A stretch of DNA of 64,000 nucleotides. Origin: Larkinella sp. C7. Its GTDB lineage: Bacteria > Bacteroidota > Bacteroidia > Cytophagales > Spirosomataceae. The notes under the pieces are model-generated. The model made no database searches and was not told the origin of the DNA. It saw only the letters and a program-made list of their open reading frames with translations. Below, one piece after another: positions 27,298 through 35,873 of the stretch. The stretch lies in NCBI RefSeq assembly GCF_006149005.1, contig NZ_VBSL01000011.1:62001-126000 (forward strand), read 5' to 3'. Numbering within the stretch: the stretch's first letter is position 1; the number at the start of each line of letters is the position of its first letter. Made by a program: the position numbers and the translations under genes.

Positions 27298-28214
27298 TAA
27301 ATTGACGTATACGAATACGATTCGGCTTCTTCGTTCGGATCTTCGTCATCCAGCCACAGTTCTTCCGACTCCAGTGTAACGTCGATGTCTTCCATTCTGC
27401 GTTGCAGGGGTTCGAACTTTCCGCGCGGCAACCACTTCACCAGAACACCCGTGAGAACCATTGAAAACGCTGCGGCTGACAGCGCAATGGCGTTATTTTT
27501 TCCGTATTGCTTCGTGGCAATACCGGCTAAACCCGCGACGAAAGGCAGCAGATACCAGGGATCATTGAGCCACCGGGCCGCGGTATACGCCACACCGGTA
27601 GTGGCTCCCAGTACACCAATAAATACGGGCGTATCTCGATCAGGGTTCGGTTTCCAGATTTTCAGATTTAATAACAGGTTCGGTGTGCCGACGACCGAGG
27701 CCGTGGTGAGCCAGCCCGCATACAGGCTAAATGGAATCCGCAGGTATTTCTCCGGGCTTTTGACTTTGGTTTTGCCAATTTCGAGTTGGTGGTGGAGGGC
27801 CAGTGCCACCGGCAAACTGGCTTTTGTAACCAGATCGGAGCCAATCATACTTTCCATGCGCGGGTCGGAAAATAACCGCCCAAAAACCGCATTCAGCCCA
27901 TAGCTGATGGCCAGCCAGGGAGCCGCATTCCGATACCGGCGGTTGTGTAACTGGGAAGGAAAAGCCTGATGAACAGCATAGGCTGCCGTTCCAGCGTAGA
28001 TGGTCGACCAGACGACGCCAAACGTCCAGCCATCGGGAATGATCGGGTTGGCATCGAAAACCTGACGGTATTCGGGCAAAACCGCATCGGGTTCCTCGTC
28101 TTCTTTTCTTTTGGTTGCCGACGTTGCCGGTCGGTTGGCGGTTGCCGTGTAGAGAATACTGCCAACCACCAAAACGGCGGTTCCCAGACGCCACAAAAAT
28201 GAGTTGTTTTTCAT
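27297..28214 (-). CDS. TspO/MBR-like tryptophan-rich membrane protein
   Basis: A 305-residue membrane protein with about six hydrophobic helices and an acidic C-terminal tail (EDIDVTLESEELWLDDEDPNEEAES). PDGWTFGVVWSTIYAGTAAYAVHQ and LRIPFSLYAGWLTTASVVGTPNLLL match the pattern of extended TspO/MBR homologues (PxxTFxIWxxIY and RxPFSxYxGW), which bind tetrapyrroles or other hydrophobic ligands. It is longer than classical TspO. Downstream of the DUF937-OmpA gene on the same strand, separated by a 36-bp palindrome. Confidence 0.72.
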   Translation of the reverse strand: MKNNSFLWRLGTAVLVVGSILYTATANRPATSATKRKEDEEPDAVLPEYRQVFDANPIIPDGWTFGVVWSTIYAGTAAYAVHQAFPSQLHNRRYRNAAPWLAISYGLNAVFGRLFSDPRMESMIGSDLVTKASLPVALALHHQLEIGKTKVKSPEKYLRIPFSLYAGWLTTASVVGTPNLLLNLKIWKPNPDRDTPVFIGVLGATTGVAYTAARWLNDPWYLLPFVAGLAGIATKQYGKNNAIALSAAAFSMVLTGVLVKWLPRGKFEPLQRRMEDIDVTLESEELWLDDEDPNEEAESYSYTSI

Positions 28215-28240
28215 ACGATCTGACTGTTAAACGGTAGTAC

Positions 28241-28276
28241 GGCCCATCCCTGACGCTATAGCGTCAGGGATGGGCC
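28241..28276. repeat. Perfect 36-bp palindrome
   Basis: GGCCCATCCCTGACGCTA (28241-28258) is followed immediately by its exact reverse complement (28259-28276). The centre CTGACGC/GCGTCAG echoes the GGCTGACGC centre of the elements at 11126, 27241 and 53315. It lies between two minus-strand genes and can fold as a hairpin after the OmpA-family stop, with no T-run. Confidence 0.9.
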
Positions 28277-28324
28277 TCTTGTTGGCTAACAATCAGAAAC
28301 GGGAGATGTTGGAAAGTTTTCGGC

Positions 28325-29602
28325 TTATTTGATAACCACCTTCACATCGATCTGCTTCAGGCGCGGTTTGCCGATGGCGGTGGAGTCGCCTGGTCTGATG
28401 CCGGTTCCGAGGCCAATGGCATCGATTCGAATGTAGTTGATGCCCGATTTGATCAGTTGGTTCTTGATGTTCAACACCCGTGTTACGGACAGGGCTTTGT
28501 TGCCCATCGGCGGAATGGCGTCGTTGGCATACCCCACCAACCGGATTTGCACAACCGGGTTGTTTTTCAACAAGGTCGACAATTCGCCAACGGTTGCGAT
28601 TCCGGCGGGTTTTAGCTGATCGGTCCCCGGTTCGAAATCCAGGGTCGGCACTCTAAAGCTCCGCCCCGCCGGTGCCTGTGGATTGGTCAGGTAAGCCGCC
28701 ATGGCGGTCATAATCGGGCTGGTGGCGGTTCCGGAAACGGGCAGGGTCGTCGAATCGGTTCGGGCGGTAAGGGCCGGACGGATTTTGGCGGAGTCAACCG
28801 GTGCAATGGCGGCTGAATCAACAAATTCGGTGGAGGTTGCTTCTTCCTCATTGGCCGATGAATACGACTGGGTATTGTTCCAGATGTAATATGCGGCACC
28901 GGCCAGCGCCAGCAGTGCCAAGGCCCCGACACCCCATTTCACGAGCGAGCCGTTGCCTTCCTCCTCAGGTTCGGGCGTAAACCGCTGACGCTCCTGAACG
29001 GGAGAACGGTCGGCCAGACCGGTTCGTTTGGCCGGCGTTACGCCCACCGCCAGCAGTTGCTGGATATTCAATCCTTCGGCAATCCGGTCAAGCAGCCGTT
29101 CGGGTGTCAGTTCAATCAGATGATCGCGTTGATCGGCGAGCAGGGCGGCCAGGCTATCAGCGTCCAGCTTTTTTTCCACCACCAGTTTATTCAGTGTTCC
29201 CAACACCAGGGGTGTCACCAGTCCCAGCAGGGTGATAGCCGCCGAATTCTTGATGTTGGCATAGCCGGAGATGGCCAGCCCAATGGCGCTTTTCATCGCG
29301 GGCAGCAGGTGGCTGATGCTGTTGCTACCCTGGTCGGCCAGCCGGTTAATTTGCTCGGGATCGCGGAGGAGTTCGGGAAAGGTAGCGACGAGATTGGCGT
29401 CGAACTTTCCTTTTTGAATGGCATTATATAATTGATTAACCCCGATTTCGGTCGTTGTCCGTTTCATCAGGCCCGCTACTACGGTATGAAGCAGCCCTTC
29501 CAGGGCGACCCGGGTTTTTTCCGGATTTTCATCAACGTAATAGGCCGCCCGGGAAACAACCGAATCAGTCAGGTTTTCTTTCAGTTCGACTAATAAATTC
29601 AT
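28325..29602 (-). CDS. DUF937 - transmembrane - OmpA-domain protein
   Basis: A 425-residue protein with a cytoplasmic DUF937 region (about 1-185; helical, with NLLVELKENLTDSVVSRAAYYVDENPEKTRVALEG). A linker, one membrane helix (about 228-246, WGVGALALLALAGAAYYIW) and a C-terminal OmpA-like peptidoglycan-binding domain (about 340-425, FEPGTDQLKPAGIATVGELSTLLKNNPVVQIRLVGYAND) follow. It has no cleavable signal, so it spans the inner membrane with the OmpA domain in the periplasm. It probably tethers the inner membrane to peptidoglycan. Confidence 0.9.
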   Translation of the reverse strand: MNLLVELKENLTDSVVSRAAYYVDENPEKTRVALEGLLHTVVAGLMKRTTTEIGVNQLYNAIQKGKFDANLVATFPELLRDPEQINRLADQGSNSISHLLPAMKSAIGLAISGYANIKNSAAITLLGLVTPLVLGTLNKLVVEKKLDADSLAALLADQRDHLIELTPERLLDRIAEGLNIQQLLAVGVTPAKRTGLADRSPVQERQRFTPEPEEEGNGSLVKWGVGALALLALAGAAYYIWNNTQSYSSANEEEATSTEFVDSAAIAPVDSAKIRPALTARTDSTTLPVSGTATSPIMTAMAAYLTNPQAPAGRSFRVPTLDFEPGTDQLKPAGIATVGELSTLLKNNPVVQIRLVGYANDAIPPMGNKALSVTRVLNIKNQLIKSGINYIRIDAIGLGTGIRPGDSTAIGKPRLKQIDVKVVIK

Positions 29603-29871
29603 AAAGACGATATTGCATGGGAACTAACACATCAACACAAAGACCACATCCGCATACACGAGGCTGACGAATACAATATGAAGGATAAAGTTAGACAAAA
29701 AAAAGGAGCCAGATGCGGGAAGTGAAAATCCGGGCTGCATTTTAGACAAAAAAAAGAAGTGAGAGGATCGAAGTAAGAGAAAAGAGGTAATAAATAGGAG
29801 AAAAGAAATTTGAAGGCAGAAACCGCCAAACCCTTTATTCCTCTTTTCTTTTACAGCACCCTCCCACCCGT
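29603..29871. repeat. Purine-rich spacer with word-repeat element M
   Basis: No gene is seen in this 269-base spacer. TTAGACAAAAAAAAGgAG occurs at about 29691 and again at about 29742 as TTAGACAAAAAAAAGAAG. From 29746 to 29817 one strand is almost purely A/G, with words such as GAGAAAAGAGG. TTCCTCTTTTCTTTTA (about 29838-29853) is complementary to AAGAGAAAAGAGGTAA. The element lies just past the pheS stop, as other word-repeat elements lie past their genes. Confidence 0.6.
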
Positions 29872-30924
29872 TCAGGCACCCTGAAACTGCCGGAGAAACC
29901 GGACGTCATTTTCGGTGTACAGCCGCAGGTCGTTCACTCCGTAGCGAAGCTGCGTAATGCGCTCGACACCCATCCCGAACGCATACCCGGTATATTCTTC
30001 CGGATCGATGCCACAATTCAGCAGAACGTTCGGATCAACCATTCCGGAACCGGCGATTTCGACCCAGCCGCTGTATTTGCAAATGTTACAGCCTTTTCCA
30101 TGGCAGATCTGGCACGAGATGTCGATTTCGGCGCTGGGTTCGGTGAATGGAAAATAGGAAGGCCGGAACCGAATCTTCACGTCTTTGGCAAACATCTCCT
30201 TCACAAAATGGTAGAGTGTATCTTTCAGGTCCTTGAACCCGACGTTCTTATCGACGTATAAACCTTCGACCTGGTGAAACATGCAATGCGCCCGCGCCGA
30301 AATGGCTTCGTTGCGATACACGCGCCCCGGCATAATGGCACGGATGGGCTGGAAGGTCGTATTGTATTTCTGGTGTTCCATCAGCCGGATCTGCACGTTC
30401 GACGTATGCGTCCGCAACAACAGGTCGGCGGGGGCACCACTGCTCTTTTTTTCCACGAAAAACGTATCCTGCATGTCGCGGGCCGGGTGGTTATCCGGAA
30501 AGTTCAGGGCACCGAAGTTATACCAGTCGGTTTCGATTTCGGGGCCATCCGCCACACTGAAACCGATCCGGCCAAAAATGCGGATGATTTGCTGACGCAC
30601 AATCATGAGCGGGTGCTGGGTACCATACTGATTCGGAACCACAGGGAGGCTCAGATCGGCGGGGGCGGTTACGTCGTCTGGCTGGCTGTTTTCCAGCGAT
30701 GTACTGAACTCTTTGAACCGCTGCTGGGCATAATCTTTCAGCGAATTTAATTCCTGACCAACGGCCCGCCGGTCTTCCTGCGGCACCTGCTTCAGTTTCT
30801 CGAACAGATCCGTTACGACGCCTTTCCGCCCGATATACCGAAGACGAAATTGTTCCAACTGATCCTTGGATTGAATTTGAACGAGTTCAATCTCCTGATA
30901 AATTTCTTTGACTTTATCCAGCAT
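29872..30924 (-). CDS. pheS: Phenylalanine--tRNA ligase alpha subunit
   Basis: Catalytic alpha subunit of the class II alpha2-beta2 synthetase, 350 residues. An N-terminal coiled-coil tRNA-binding region (1-90) precedes the class II core. Visible are motif 2 in GRVYRNEAISARAHCMFHQVEGLYVDKNV, a CQICHGKGCNICK zinc-type insertion and motif 3 in GYAFGMGVERITQLRYGV. The beta subunit gene is not in the window. A consensus promoter lies 28 bases upstream on the minus strand. Confidence 0.98.
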   Translation of the reverse strand: MLDKVKEIYQEIELVQIQSKDQLEQFRLRYIGRKGVVTDLFEKLKQVPQEDRRAVGQELNSLKDYAQQRFKEFSTSLENSQPDDVTAPADLSLPVVPNQYGTQHPLMIVRQQIIRIFGRIGFSVADGPEIETDWYNFGALNFPDNHPARDMQDTFFVEKKSSGAPADLLLRTHTSNVQIRLMEHQKYNTTFQPIRAIMPGRVYRNEAISARAHCMFHQVEGLYVDKNVGFKDLKDTLYHFVKEMFAKDVKIRFRPSYFPFTEPSAEIDISCQICHGKGCNICKYSGWVEIAGSGMVDPNVLLNCGIDPEEYTGYAFGMGVERITQLRYGVNDLRLYTENDVRFLRQFQGA

Positions 30925-30951
30925 GCGCTTTGTATTCTATCCGGGTTGTGG

Positions 30952-30959
30952 CAAAGATA
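30952..30959 (-). promoter_or_regulatory. -7 element of pheS
   Basis: On the minus strand the bases read TATCTTTG, an exact TAnnTTTG match, 28 bases before the pheS ATG at 30924. A clear -33 TTG is not seen. Confidence 0.6.
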
Positions 30960-31140
30960 ACCATTTTCCGGGCACCGTTAAAAATAGATCTTGACCGTTC
31001 ATCACATGACACGGTACGGTTGTTGGGCGGTGTATTGACAACAGGCGGATGAGGTACATCATTGAAAATACCGCACAATCAGAGATAACCTGTTCAAAAT
31101 CAATACAAATCTTTTGTTACACAATCTTACTCGATCCATT

Positions 31141-31572
31141 ATGGAATCCATCCTGAAGGAAAATCTTTTCGACCAAGTGTCCACAAAATTCCCCAAAAGT
31201 GTGGAAAAAAAGTCCACCCCCTCAGTCGCCCAAAAACTTCTCATTCCTTTTTACGATCGTAAACGAACAATATCACTCGAAGAAATTGTCCGTCTGGAGG
31301 GTTCCGGCAACTACACGAATTTCTTCCTGAAAGATGGTACCCGCATGTTGGTATCGCGGACCTTAAAAGAGTACGAAGACCTCCTGGATGGCGAAGCGTT
31401 TGTAAGGGTTCATAAATCCTGTATTGTCAACCTCTGTTATGTTCGCCGTTTCTACGTTAAAAAAGAAGGCGAACTGGAATTGAATGACGGACAACAGGTA
31501 AAAATTTCCCGGCGCCGGGCCCAGAACTTCATGGACCGAATTCGCAATTTTTCACCGAGTATTGTACGGTAA
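31141..31572 (+). CDS. Orphan LytTR DNA-binding protein 1
   Basis: A 143-residue protein with a short N-terminal tail and one LytTR domain (about 45-140): ISLEEIVRLEGSGNYTNFFLKDGTRMLVSRTLKEYEDLLDGEAFVRVHKSCIVNLCYVRRF. There is no receiver domain, so it is not phospho-controlled in the usual way. ATG 31141 was chosen over an in-frame TTG at 31114. It is a paralogue of the next gene, and each has its own terminator. Confidence 0.92.
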   Translation: MESILKENLFDQVSTKFPKSVEKKSTPSVAQKLLIPFYDRKRTISLEEIVRLEGSGNYTNFFLKDGTRMLVSRTLKEYEDLLDGEAFVRVHKSCIVNLCYVRRFYVKKEGELELNDGQQVKISRRRAQNFMDRIRNFSPSIVR

Positions 31573-31686
31573 TTCAGACCGCTAAATTCCCGCAGGTTAT
31601 GTGTAGTATACGCAAACCGTCACTACGTAGAAATACGTAATCGGTCAAGGGGATATACGGAATGTAACCGCCCATTCTACAAGATA

Positions 31687-31742
31687 AAGGCTTGACATTT
31701 AACCACTTACCTACTCAGGCAAGTCGCTAAATGTCAAGCCTT
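31687..31742 (+). terminator. Terminator after LytTR gene 1
   Basis: AAGGCTTGACATTTA (31687-31701) pairs perfectly with TAAATGTCAAGCCTT (31728-31742), followed by CCTTTTTA. It is a 15-bp stem with a 26-base loop between the two LytTR genes. Confidence 0.85.
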
Positions 31743-31768
31743 CCTTTTTAGTGAACGGCAATTTGAGC

Positions 31769-31776
31769 TAGTTTTG
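31769..31776 (+). promoter_or_regulatory. -7 element of LytTR gene 2
   Basis: TAGTTTTG matches TAnnTTTG exactly, 51 bases before ATG 31828 and after the preceding terminator. The second LytTR gene therefore has its own promoter. Confidence 0.6.
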
Positions 31777-31827
31777 TCATGTCAGTAACAACAAAAAACA
31801 TAAACAAAACTCTAATCGTCAATCGCT

Positions 31828-32241
31828 ATGGAATCGCTCGCATATCCCTCCTCTACGACACTGCAACCGTTGTTTCCCCGGATGTATCAGCGTAACGCTA
31901 CTCGCATTGCGCTGCCTTACCTGAATCGCAACATCATGATCTCGGTGGATGACATTGTTAGTCTGCACGGAGAAGGTAATTATACGTTCATCACGACGCG
32001 CGACAAAAAGCGGTATCTGGTTTCCAAGACCCTGAAAGCATTCGAACATATGCTCGATCAGTCGATGTTTCTGCGGATTCATAAATCGACCATCATCAAC
32101 CTGGCCTACGTTCAGTTCAGCGTTTTCGCCACCGAGCGCATCGTTCGGTTGACCGACGGCCAGGAAGTAGCCATCTCCCGGCGCCGGATGAAGGAAATCA
32201 GCCAGCGGTTGAATGGTTTCATGCAATCGTTATTCAACTGA
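31828..32241 (+). CDS. Orphan LytTR DNA-binding protein 2
   Basis: A 137-residue protein with one LytTR domain: ISVDDIVSLHGEGNYTFITTRDKKRYLVSKTLKAFEHMLDQSMFLRIHKSTIINLAYVQ and DGQEVAISRRRMKEI. It shares long stretches with the protein encoded just upstream (GNYT, LVSxTLK, RxHKSxIxNLxYV, DGQxVxISRRR), so the pair arose by tandem duplication or parallel recruitment. No receiver domain is present. Targets unknown. Confidence 0.92.
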   Translation: MESLAYPSSTTLQPLFPRMYQRNATRIALPYLNRNIMISVDDIVSLHGEGNYTFITTRDKKRYLVSKTLKAFEHMLDQSMFLRIHKSTIINLAYVQFSVFATERIVRLTDGQEVAISRRRMKEISQRLNGFMQSLFN

Positions 32242-32298
32242 TTGCTTTCCATACAGATAATACTATTACGGTTTATTTTGGGTTAGTTGAGCAGAACA

Positions 32299-32343
32299 GC
32301 CGTTGTCGGCTCCTTCGGGACGGGACAACGGCATGTTTTTTTT
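32299..32343 (+). terminator. Intrinsic terminator after LytTR gene 2
   Basis: GCCGTTGTC (32299-32307) pairs with GACAACGGC (32324-32332). The hairpin has a TCC-TTCG-GGA inner fold and is followed by an eight-T run. It is a textbook Rho-independent terminator. Confidence 0.92.
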
Positions 32344-32421
32344 ACCCCCTTCCGGTTTTTTGTCTCCCGAAATGATCCTCATCATCGAGCGAGACCGGAC
32401 ACTTTTTGAAGCCAATCAGTC

Positions 32422-32462
32422 AATAAAAAAGCGCAGCGGTTCTTTCAATAAGACCACTACGC
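32422..32462 (-). terminator. Minus-strand terminator after the PorT-like gene
   Basis: On the minus strand GCGTAGTGGT pairs with ACCGCTGCGC using two G-U pairs and is followed by TTTTTTATT. An outer inverted repeat GCCAATCAG (32411-32419) / CTGATTGGC (32474-32482) flanks it. It ends the barrel-protein transcript. Confidence 0.75.
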
Positions 32463-32489
32463 CATAAAATAATCTGATTGGCCTGAATT

Positions 32490-33182
32490 TTAGAAGAGCC
32501 GCATCGCCAGGGTAACCTGCCACGATTTCAGCCGCTGGCTGAATTGAGCCGAATTGGCATCGCCCCCCAGATTCACGGAGGCTACATCGGAGAGGCTTCC
32601 CTCCCGCCGGACGTCGATCCCAAACCGTCCCAAATCCAGGCCAAGTCCAAGCTGATAACCGTACGTCGCTTTGGCCAGCGCATTGTTCAGACTGCCCGAC
32701 GTATAATCCTCCAGGGCGTCACGCAATTTCTGATCATCGCTGATGCGGAACGATACGATCGGCCCCGCCACGACCCGGATCGGACCACCTTTTAAACCCA
32801 GTAAAATCGGCACGTCAAAATTGGTCGTTTGGATCGAAACCGTCTCCGTGGTTGGCTGGCCGTTGATGTCGCGCACAATGTCGAATGAGCCGCCTTTTGA
32901 CGAAACCATCAGTTCGGGCTGGATGTAAATGTTTTTTCCAAACCGGGTGTAGATTCCGTAAGCCCAGCCGGTTCTGCTGTTGAAACTTTCTTTCAAATTA
33001 TCGCGAATGACCTGACCGCTGACATTCACCTGGGGAGTGCCGTTGGCATTCAGGCGCGTGGTCACAAAGTCGCCCATGGTGAACTGGGACAGGTTTACCC
33101 CGCCCTTGATACCAATACTGAATTGGGCAAACGTCAGGGAAGGCAGGATCATAACCAGTCCCAAAAACAGGATTTTTTTCAT
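32490..33182 (-). CDS. PorT-family outer-membrane beta-barrel protein
   Basis: A 230-residue small barrel. The signal peptide (MKKILFLGLVMILPSLTFAQ) leads straight into FSIGIKGGVNLSQF, the typical opening of PorT/OmpW-like Bacteroidota barrels. Alternating strands follow, ending in LAMRLF with terminal Phe. Start 33182 was chosen because an upstream in-frame ATG at 33221 would put 13 residues before the signal. Cargo or partner unknown. Confidence 0.9.
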   Translation of the reverse strand: MKKILFLGLVMILPSLTFAQFSIGIKGGVNLSQFTMGDFVTTRLNANGTPQVNVSGQVIRDNLKESFNSRTGWAYGIYTRFGKNIYIQPELMVSSKGGSFDIVRDINGQPTTETVSIQTTNFDVPILLGLKGGPIRVVAGPIVSFRISDDQKLRDALEDYTSGSLNNALAKATYGYQLGLGLDLGRFGIDVRREGSLSDVASVNLGGDANSAQFSQRLKSWQVTLAMRLF

Positions 33183-33379
33183 TTGAAAAGATGTTTGAGT
33201 GAATAACGAGAACGATGGCAAATGTGCTATGCCAAACCAGTTTTTTTTAGTATATTGTTACTGAACGAGCGCATCGCGTTCTTTGCAGAAGCGAATTTCA
33301 ATCAGGACACGCAACGGACCTTTTCCCCCTATTCTGTCACAGCACCCTGCTTAGAAGTGCAATTGTAACCAAAGGTTTA

Positions 33380-34753
33380 ATGGCAAAAACAAAAACAACA
33401 TTTTTCTGTCAGAATTGTGGCACCCAGGCACCCAAATGGCTGGGCCGCTGTCCGGCGTGTGGCGAGTGGAACACCTTTGTGGAAGAGGTGATTACGAAGG
33501 AAGAACCCGTGGCCGGTAACTGGCGGCCTTCCACCGCAACCAAAACAACCGCCAAGCCAAAAGCCATCCACGCGATCAATTACGAAGAACAGGAACGGAC
33601 GTTGACGCCCGATGACGAGCTAAACCGGGTGCTCGGGGGCGGTATTGTTCCGGGATCGCTGGTGCTGATTGGTGGCGAACCGGGCATCGGCAAATCGACC
33701 CTGCTTTTACAGATTGCGCTCGGTTTGAACGACACGCGGGTCTTATACGTATCGGGGGAGGAAAGTGAACAGCAGATCAAAATGCGCGCCGAGCGGCTGC
33801 CGGTTCCGGTCAGCGACTGCTACATCATGACCGAAACCTCGACGCAGAATATTTTCCGAACCGTCGAACATTTTGAGCCCGAAGTGCTCATCATCGACTC
33901 CATCCAGACCATGCACTCGTCGCTGGTCGAGTCGGGAGCAGGCAGTGTTTCGCAGGTCCGCGAGTGCACCGCCGAATTCATGAAATACGCCAAGGAAAGC
34001 GGCACACCGGTGTTCCTGGTCGGTCACATCACCAAAGACGGTTCGCTGGCGGGCCCCAAAGTGCTGGAACACATGGTGGATACGGTTTTGACCTTCGAAG
34101 GCGACCGTCATACGACCTACCGCCTTCTGCGGACGACCAAAAACCGCTTTGGCAGTACCTCCGAACTGGGCATCTACGAAATGCAGGGAACGGGTCTGCG
34201 GCAGGTGACCAACCCCTCCGAAATTCTGATTTCGCAGCGCGACGAAGCCCTCAGCGGCATTGCCATCGGTTCGATGGTGGAAGGCAACCGCCCGTTACTG
34301 ATTGAAATTCAGGCCCTGGTGAGCATTGCCAACTACGGAACGCCCCAACGGAGCAGCACCGGTTTCGATAACAAACGTTTGCAGATGTTGCTGGCGGTTC
34401 TCGAAAAACGGGGCGGTTTTCGGCTGGGTCAGCAGGACGTCTTCCTGAACGTGGCCGGCGGACTCAAAGTGGAAGATCCGGCGATTGATCTGTCGGTTTG
34501 TGCCGCCATCGTTTCGAGTTACGAGGATATTGCCATCCCGTCGTCGGTGGCGTTTGCGGCCGAAGTAGGTCTGGGGGGCGAAGTTCGCGCCGTTCATCGT
34601 GTTGAATCCCGGATTTCAGAAGCCGAAAAACTGGGTTTCAAGCAGATCTTCATTTCGAAATACAACATAAAGGGGCTGGATTTTGACAGTTACAAAATCA
34701 AAATCAAACCCGTCAGCAAACTGGACGAAGTTTTTCAGGGCGTTTTGATGTAG
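33380..34753 (+). CDS. radA: DNA repair ATPase RadA/Sms
   Basis: Branch-migration ATPase in recombinational repair, 457 residues. A four-Cys zinc finger (Cys10, Cys13, Cys24, Cys27) precedes the RecA-like core with Walker A GGEPGIGKST (98-107) and the family-specific KNRFGS. The C-terminal Lon-protease-like domain follows (LFLNVAGGLKVEDPAIDLSVCAAI-like segment). Length is normal. The tryptophan dioxygenase gene begins 5 bases after its stop, so the two are probably co-transcribed. Confidence 0.98.
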   Translation: MAKTKTTFFCQNCGTQAPKWLGRCPACGEWNTFVEEVITKEEPVAGNWRPSTATKTTAKPKAIHAINYEEQERTLTPDDELNRVLGGGIVPGSLVLIGGEPGIGKSTLLLQIALGLNDTRVLYVSGEESEQQIKMRAERLPVPVSDCYIMTETSTQNIFRTVEHFEPEVLIIDSIQTMHSSLVESGAGSVSQVRECTAEFMKYAKESGTPVFLVGHITKDGSLAGPKVLEHMVDTVLTFEGDRHTTYRLLRTTKNRFGSTSELGIYEMQGTGLRQVTNPSEILISQRDEALSGIAIGSMVEGNRPLLIEIQALVSIANYGTPQRSSTGFDNKRLQMLLAVLEKRGGFRLGQQDVFLNVAGGLKVEDPAIDLSVCAAIVSSYEDIAIPSSVAFAAEVGLGGEVRAVHRVESRISEAEKLGFKQIFISKYNIKGLDFDSYKIKIKPVSKLDEVFQGVLM

Positions 34754-34758
34754 ACTGC

Positions 34759-35709
34759 ATGAACGAGCCGATTCCCTCCGATCTCTCCGACAAACTCCGC
34801 CAGCTTGCTGAAAAATACGCGGCCATGGGGCAGGATGTTGCTTCGCACCTGGAAGGTTTGCTTCAGGCCGATTACCTGACGTATTGGGATTACATTCATC
34901 TGGAAACCCTGCTGTCGCTTCAAAATCCGCGAACAGCATATCCCGACGAGTTGATTTTCATTACTTACCACCAAAGTACGGAACTGTATTTCAAACTCAT
35001 CCTGCACGAAATCAGCCAGATTGCCCAACATGCTGCCCTGACCGCCCGGTTTTTCACCGAACGTATGCAGCGCATCAACCGGTATTTTGACATTCTGGAG
35101 CATTCCTGGTCAGTGATGGTCGACGGGATGGAAAAGGAGCAGTTTCTGAAATTCCGGATGGCCTTGCTGCCCTCGAGCGGTTTTCAATCGGTGCAGTTTC
35201 GGGAAATTGAAATCGTTTCCACGGATTTTGTCAACCTGCTTTCCGGTGATTTTCCGACGGATTTCGACCCCACTCCGTCGCTGGAAAGCCTCTATCCCTT
35301 TCTGTACTGGAAACAGGGCGCTACCGAACTGGCCACTCAACAAAAAACCCTGACACTCCGGCAGTTTGAAAGCCACTACGCCGACCGGCTTCTGCGGCTG
35401 GCCGACGAATACCGGAGCCGCAATTTGTGGCAGCGGTATCTGACATTGCAAAGTCAGAACGAACCGACAGACGAACTGATTCAGCAACTGCGTGAATACG
35501 ATCATCGGATCAACGTACGCTGGAAATCCATGCATCTGCGTTCGGCAATGCGGTATTTGCACCAGAACCCCGACGATATTAAAGCCACCGGCGGTACCAA
35601 CTGGCAGAAGTACCTCCCTCCCCGGCAGCAGAAACGCCTGTTTTATCCCGATCTGTGGAATGAAGCCGAACGACAGGAATGGGGGAAAGTGAGTAAAATA
35701 GATGGGTAA
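34759..35709 (+). CDS. kynA: Tryptophan 2,3-dioxygenase
   Basis: Haem enzyme that opens the indole ring of tryptophan to N-formylkynurenine. At 316 residues it shows LTYWDYIHLETLLSLQ and FITYHQSTELYFKLILHEI, with His71 in the substrate/haem pocket. The SSGFQSVQFREIE motif and the C-terminal VRWKSMHLRSAMRYL...KATGGTNWQKYL region, which holds the proximal haem His, are also present. It is 5 bases downstream of radA. Kynureninase is at 11181; a formamidase is not obvious in the window. Confidence 0.96.
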   Translation: MNEPIPSDLSDKLRQLAEKYAAMGQDVASHLEGLLQADYLTYWDYIHLETLLSLQNPRTAYPDELIFITYHQSTELYFKLILHEISQIAQHAALTARFFTERMQRINRYFDILEHSWSVMVDGMEKEQFLKFRMALLPSSGFQSVQFREIEIVSTDFVNLLSGDFPTDFDPTPSLESLYPFLYWKQGATELATQQKTLTLRQFESHYADRLLRLADEYRSRNLWQRYLTLQSQNEPTDELIQQLREYDHRINVRWKSMHLRSAMRYLHQNPDDIKATGGTNWQKYLPPRQQKRLFYPDLWNEAERQEWGKVSKIDG

Positions 35710-35710
35710 G

Positions 35711-35827
35711 CGGTTTTAATGGTTAGATGGTTAAAAATGGTTGAATGGTTAAACGGTTGGATGGTAAGATTTTTTGACAAACCATTAAAACCATTCAACC
35801 ATCTTTAACCATTCAACCTGATCTAAC
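35711..35827. repeat. Word-repeat element D (ATGGTTAA/ATGGTTGA words)
   Basis: The left arm (about 35711-35765) is built of ATGGTTAG, ATGGTTAA, ATGGTTGA and ACGGTTGG. The right arm (about 35780-35826) is built of the complementary words ATTAAAACC, ATTCAACC and TTTAACC. The element starts 1 base after the dioxygenase stop and is followed at once by a promoter. It lacks the GGCTGACGC centre. Confidence 0.85.
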
Positions 35828-35830
35828 CAC

Positions 35831-35838
35831 CGTTTTTT
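35831..35838 (+). promoter_or_regulatory. -7 element before the isomerase-like gene
   Basis: TACTTTTG is an exact TAnnTTTG match directly after repeat element D and 35 bases before the ATG at 35874. Confidence 0.6.
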
Positions 35839-35873
35839 TTTACTTTTGCTCCGATCTACTAAATCCGTATCGA

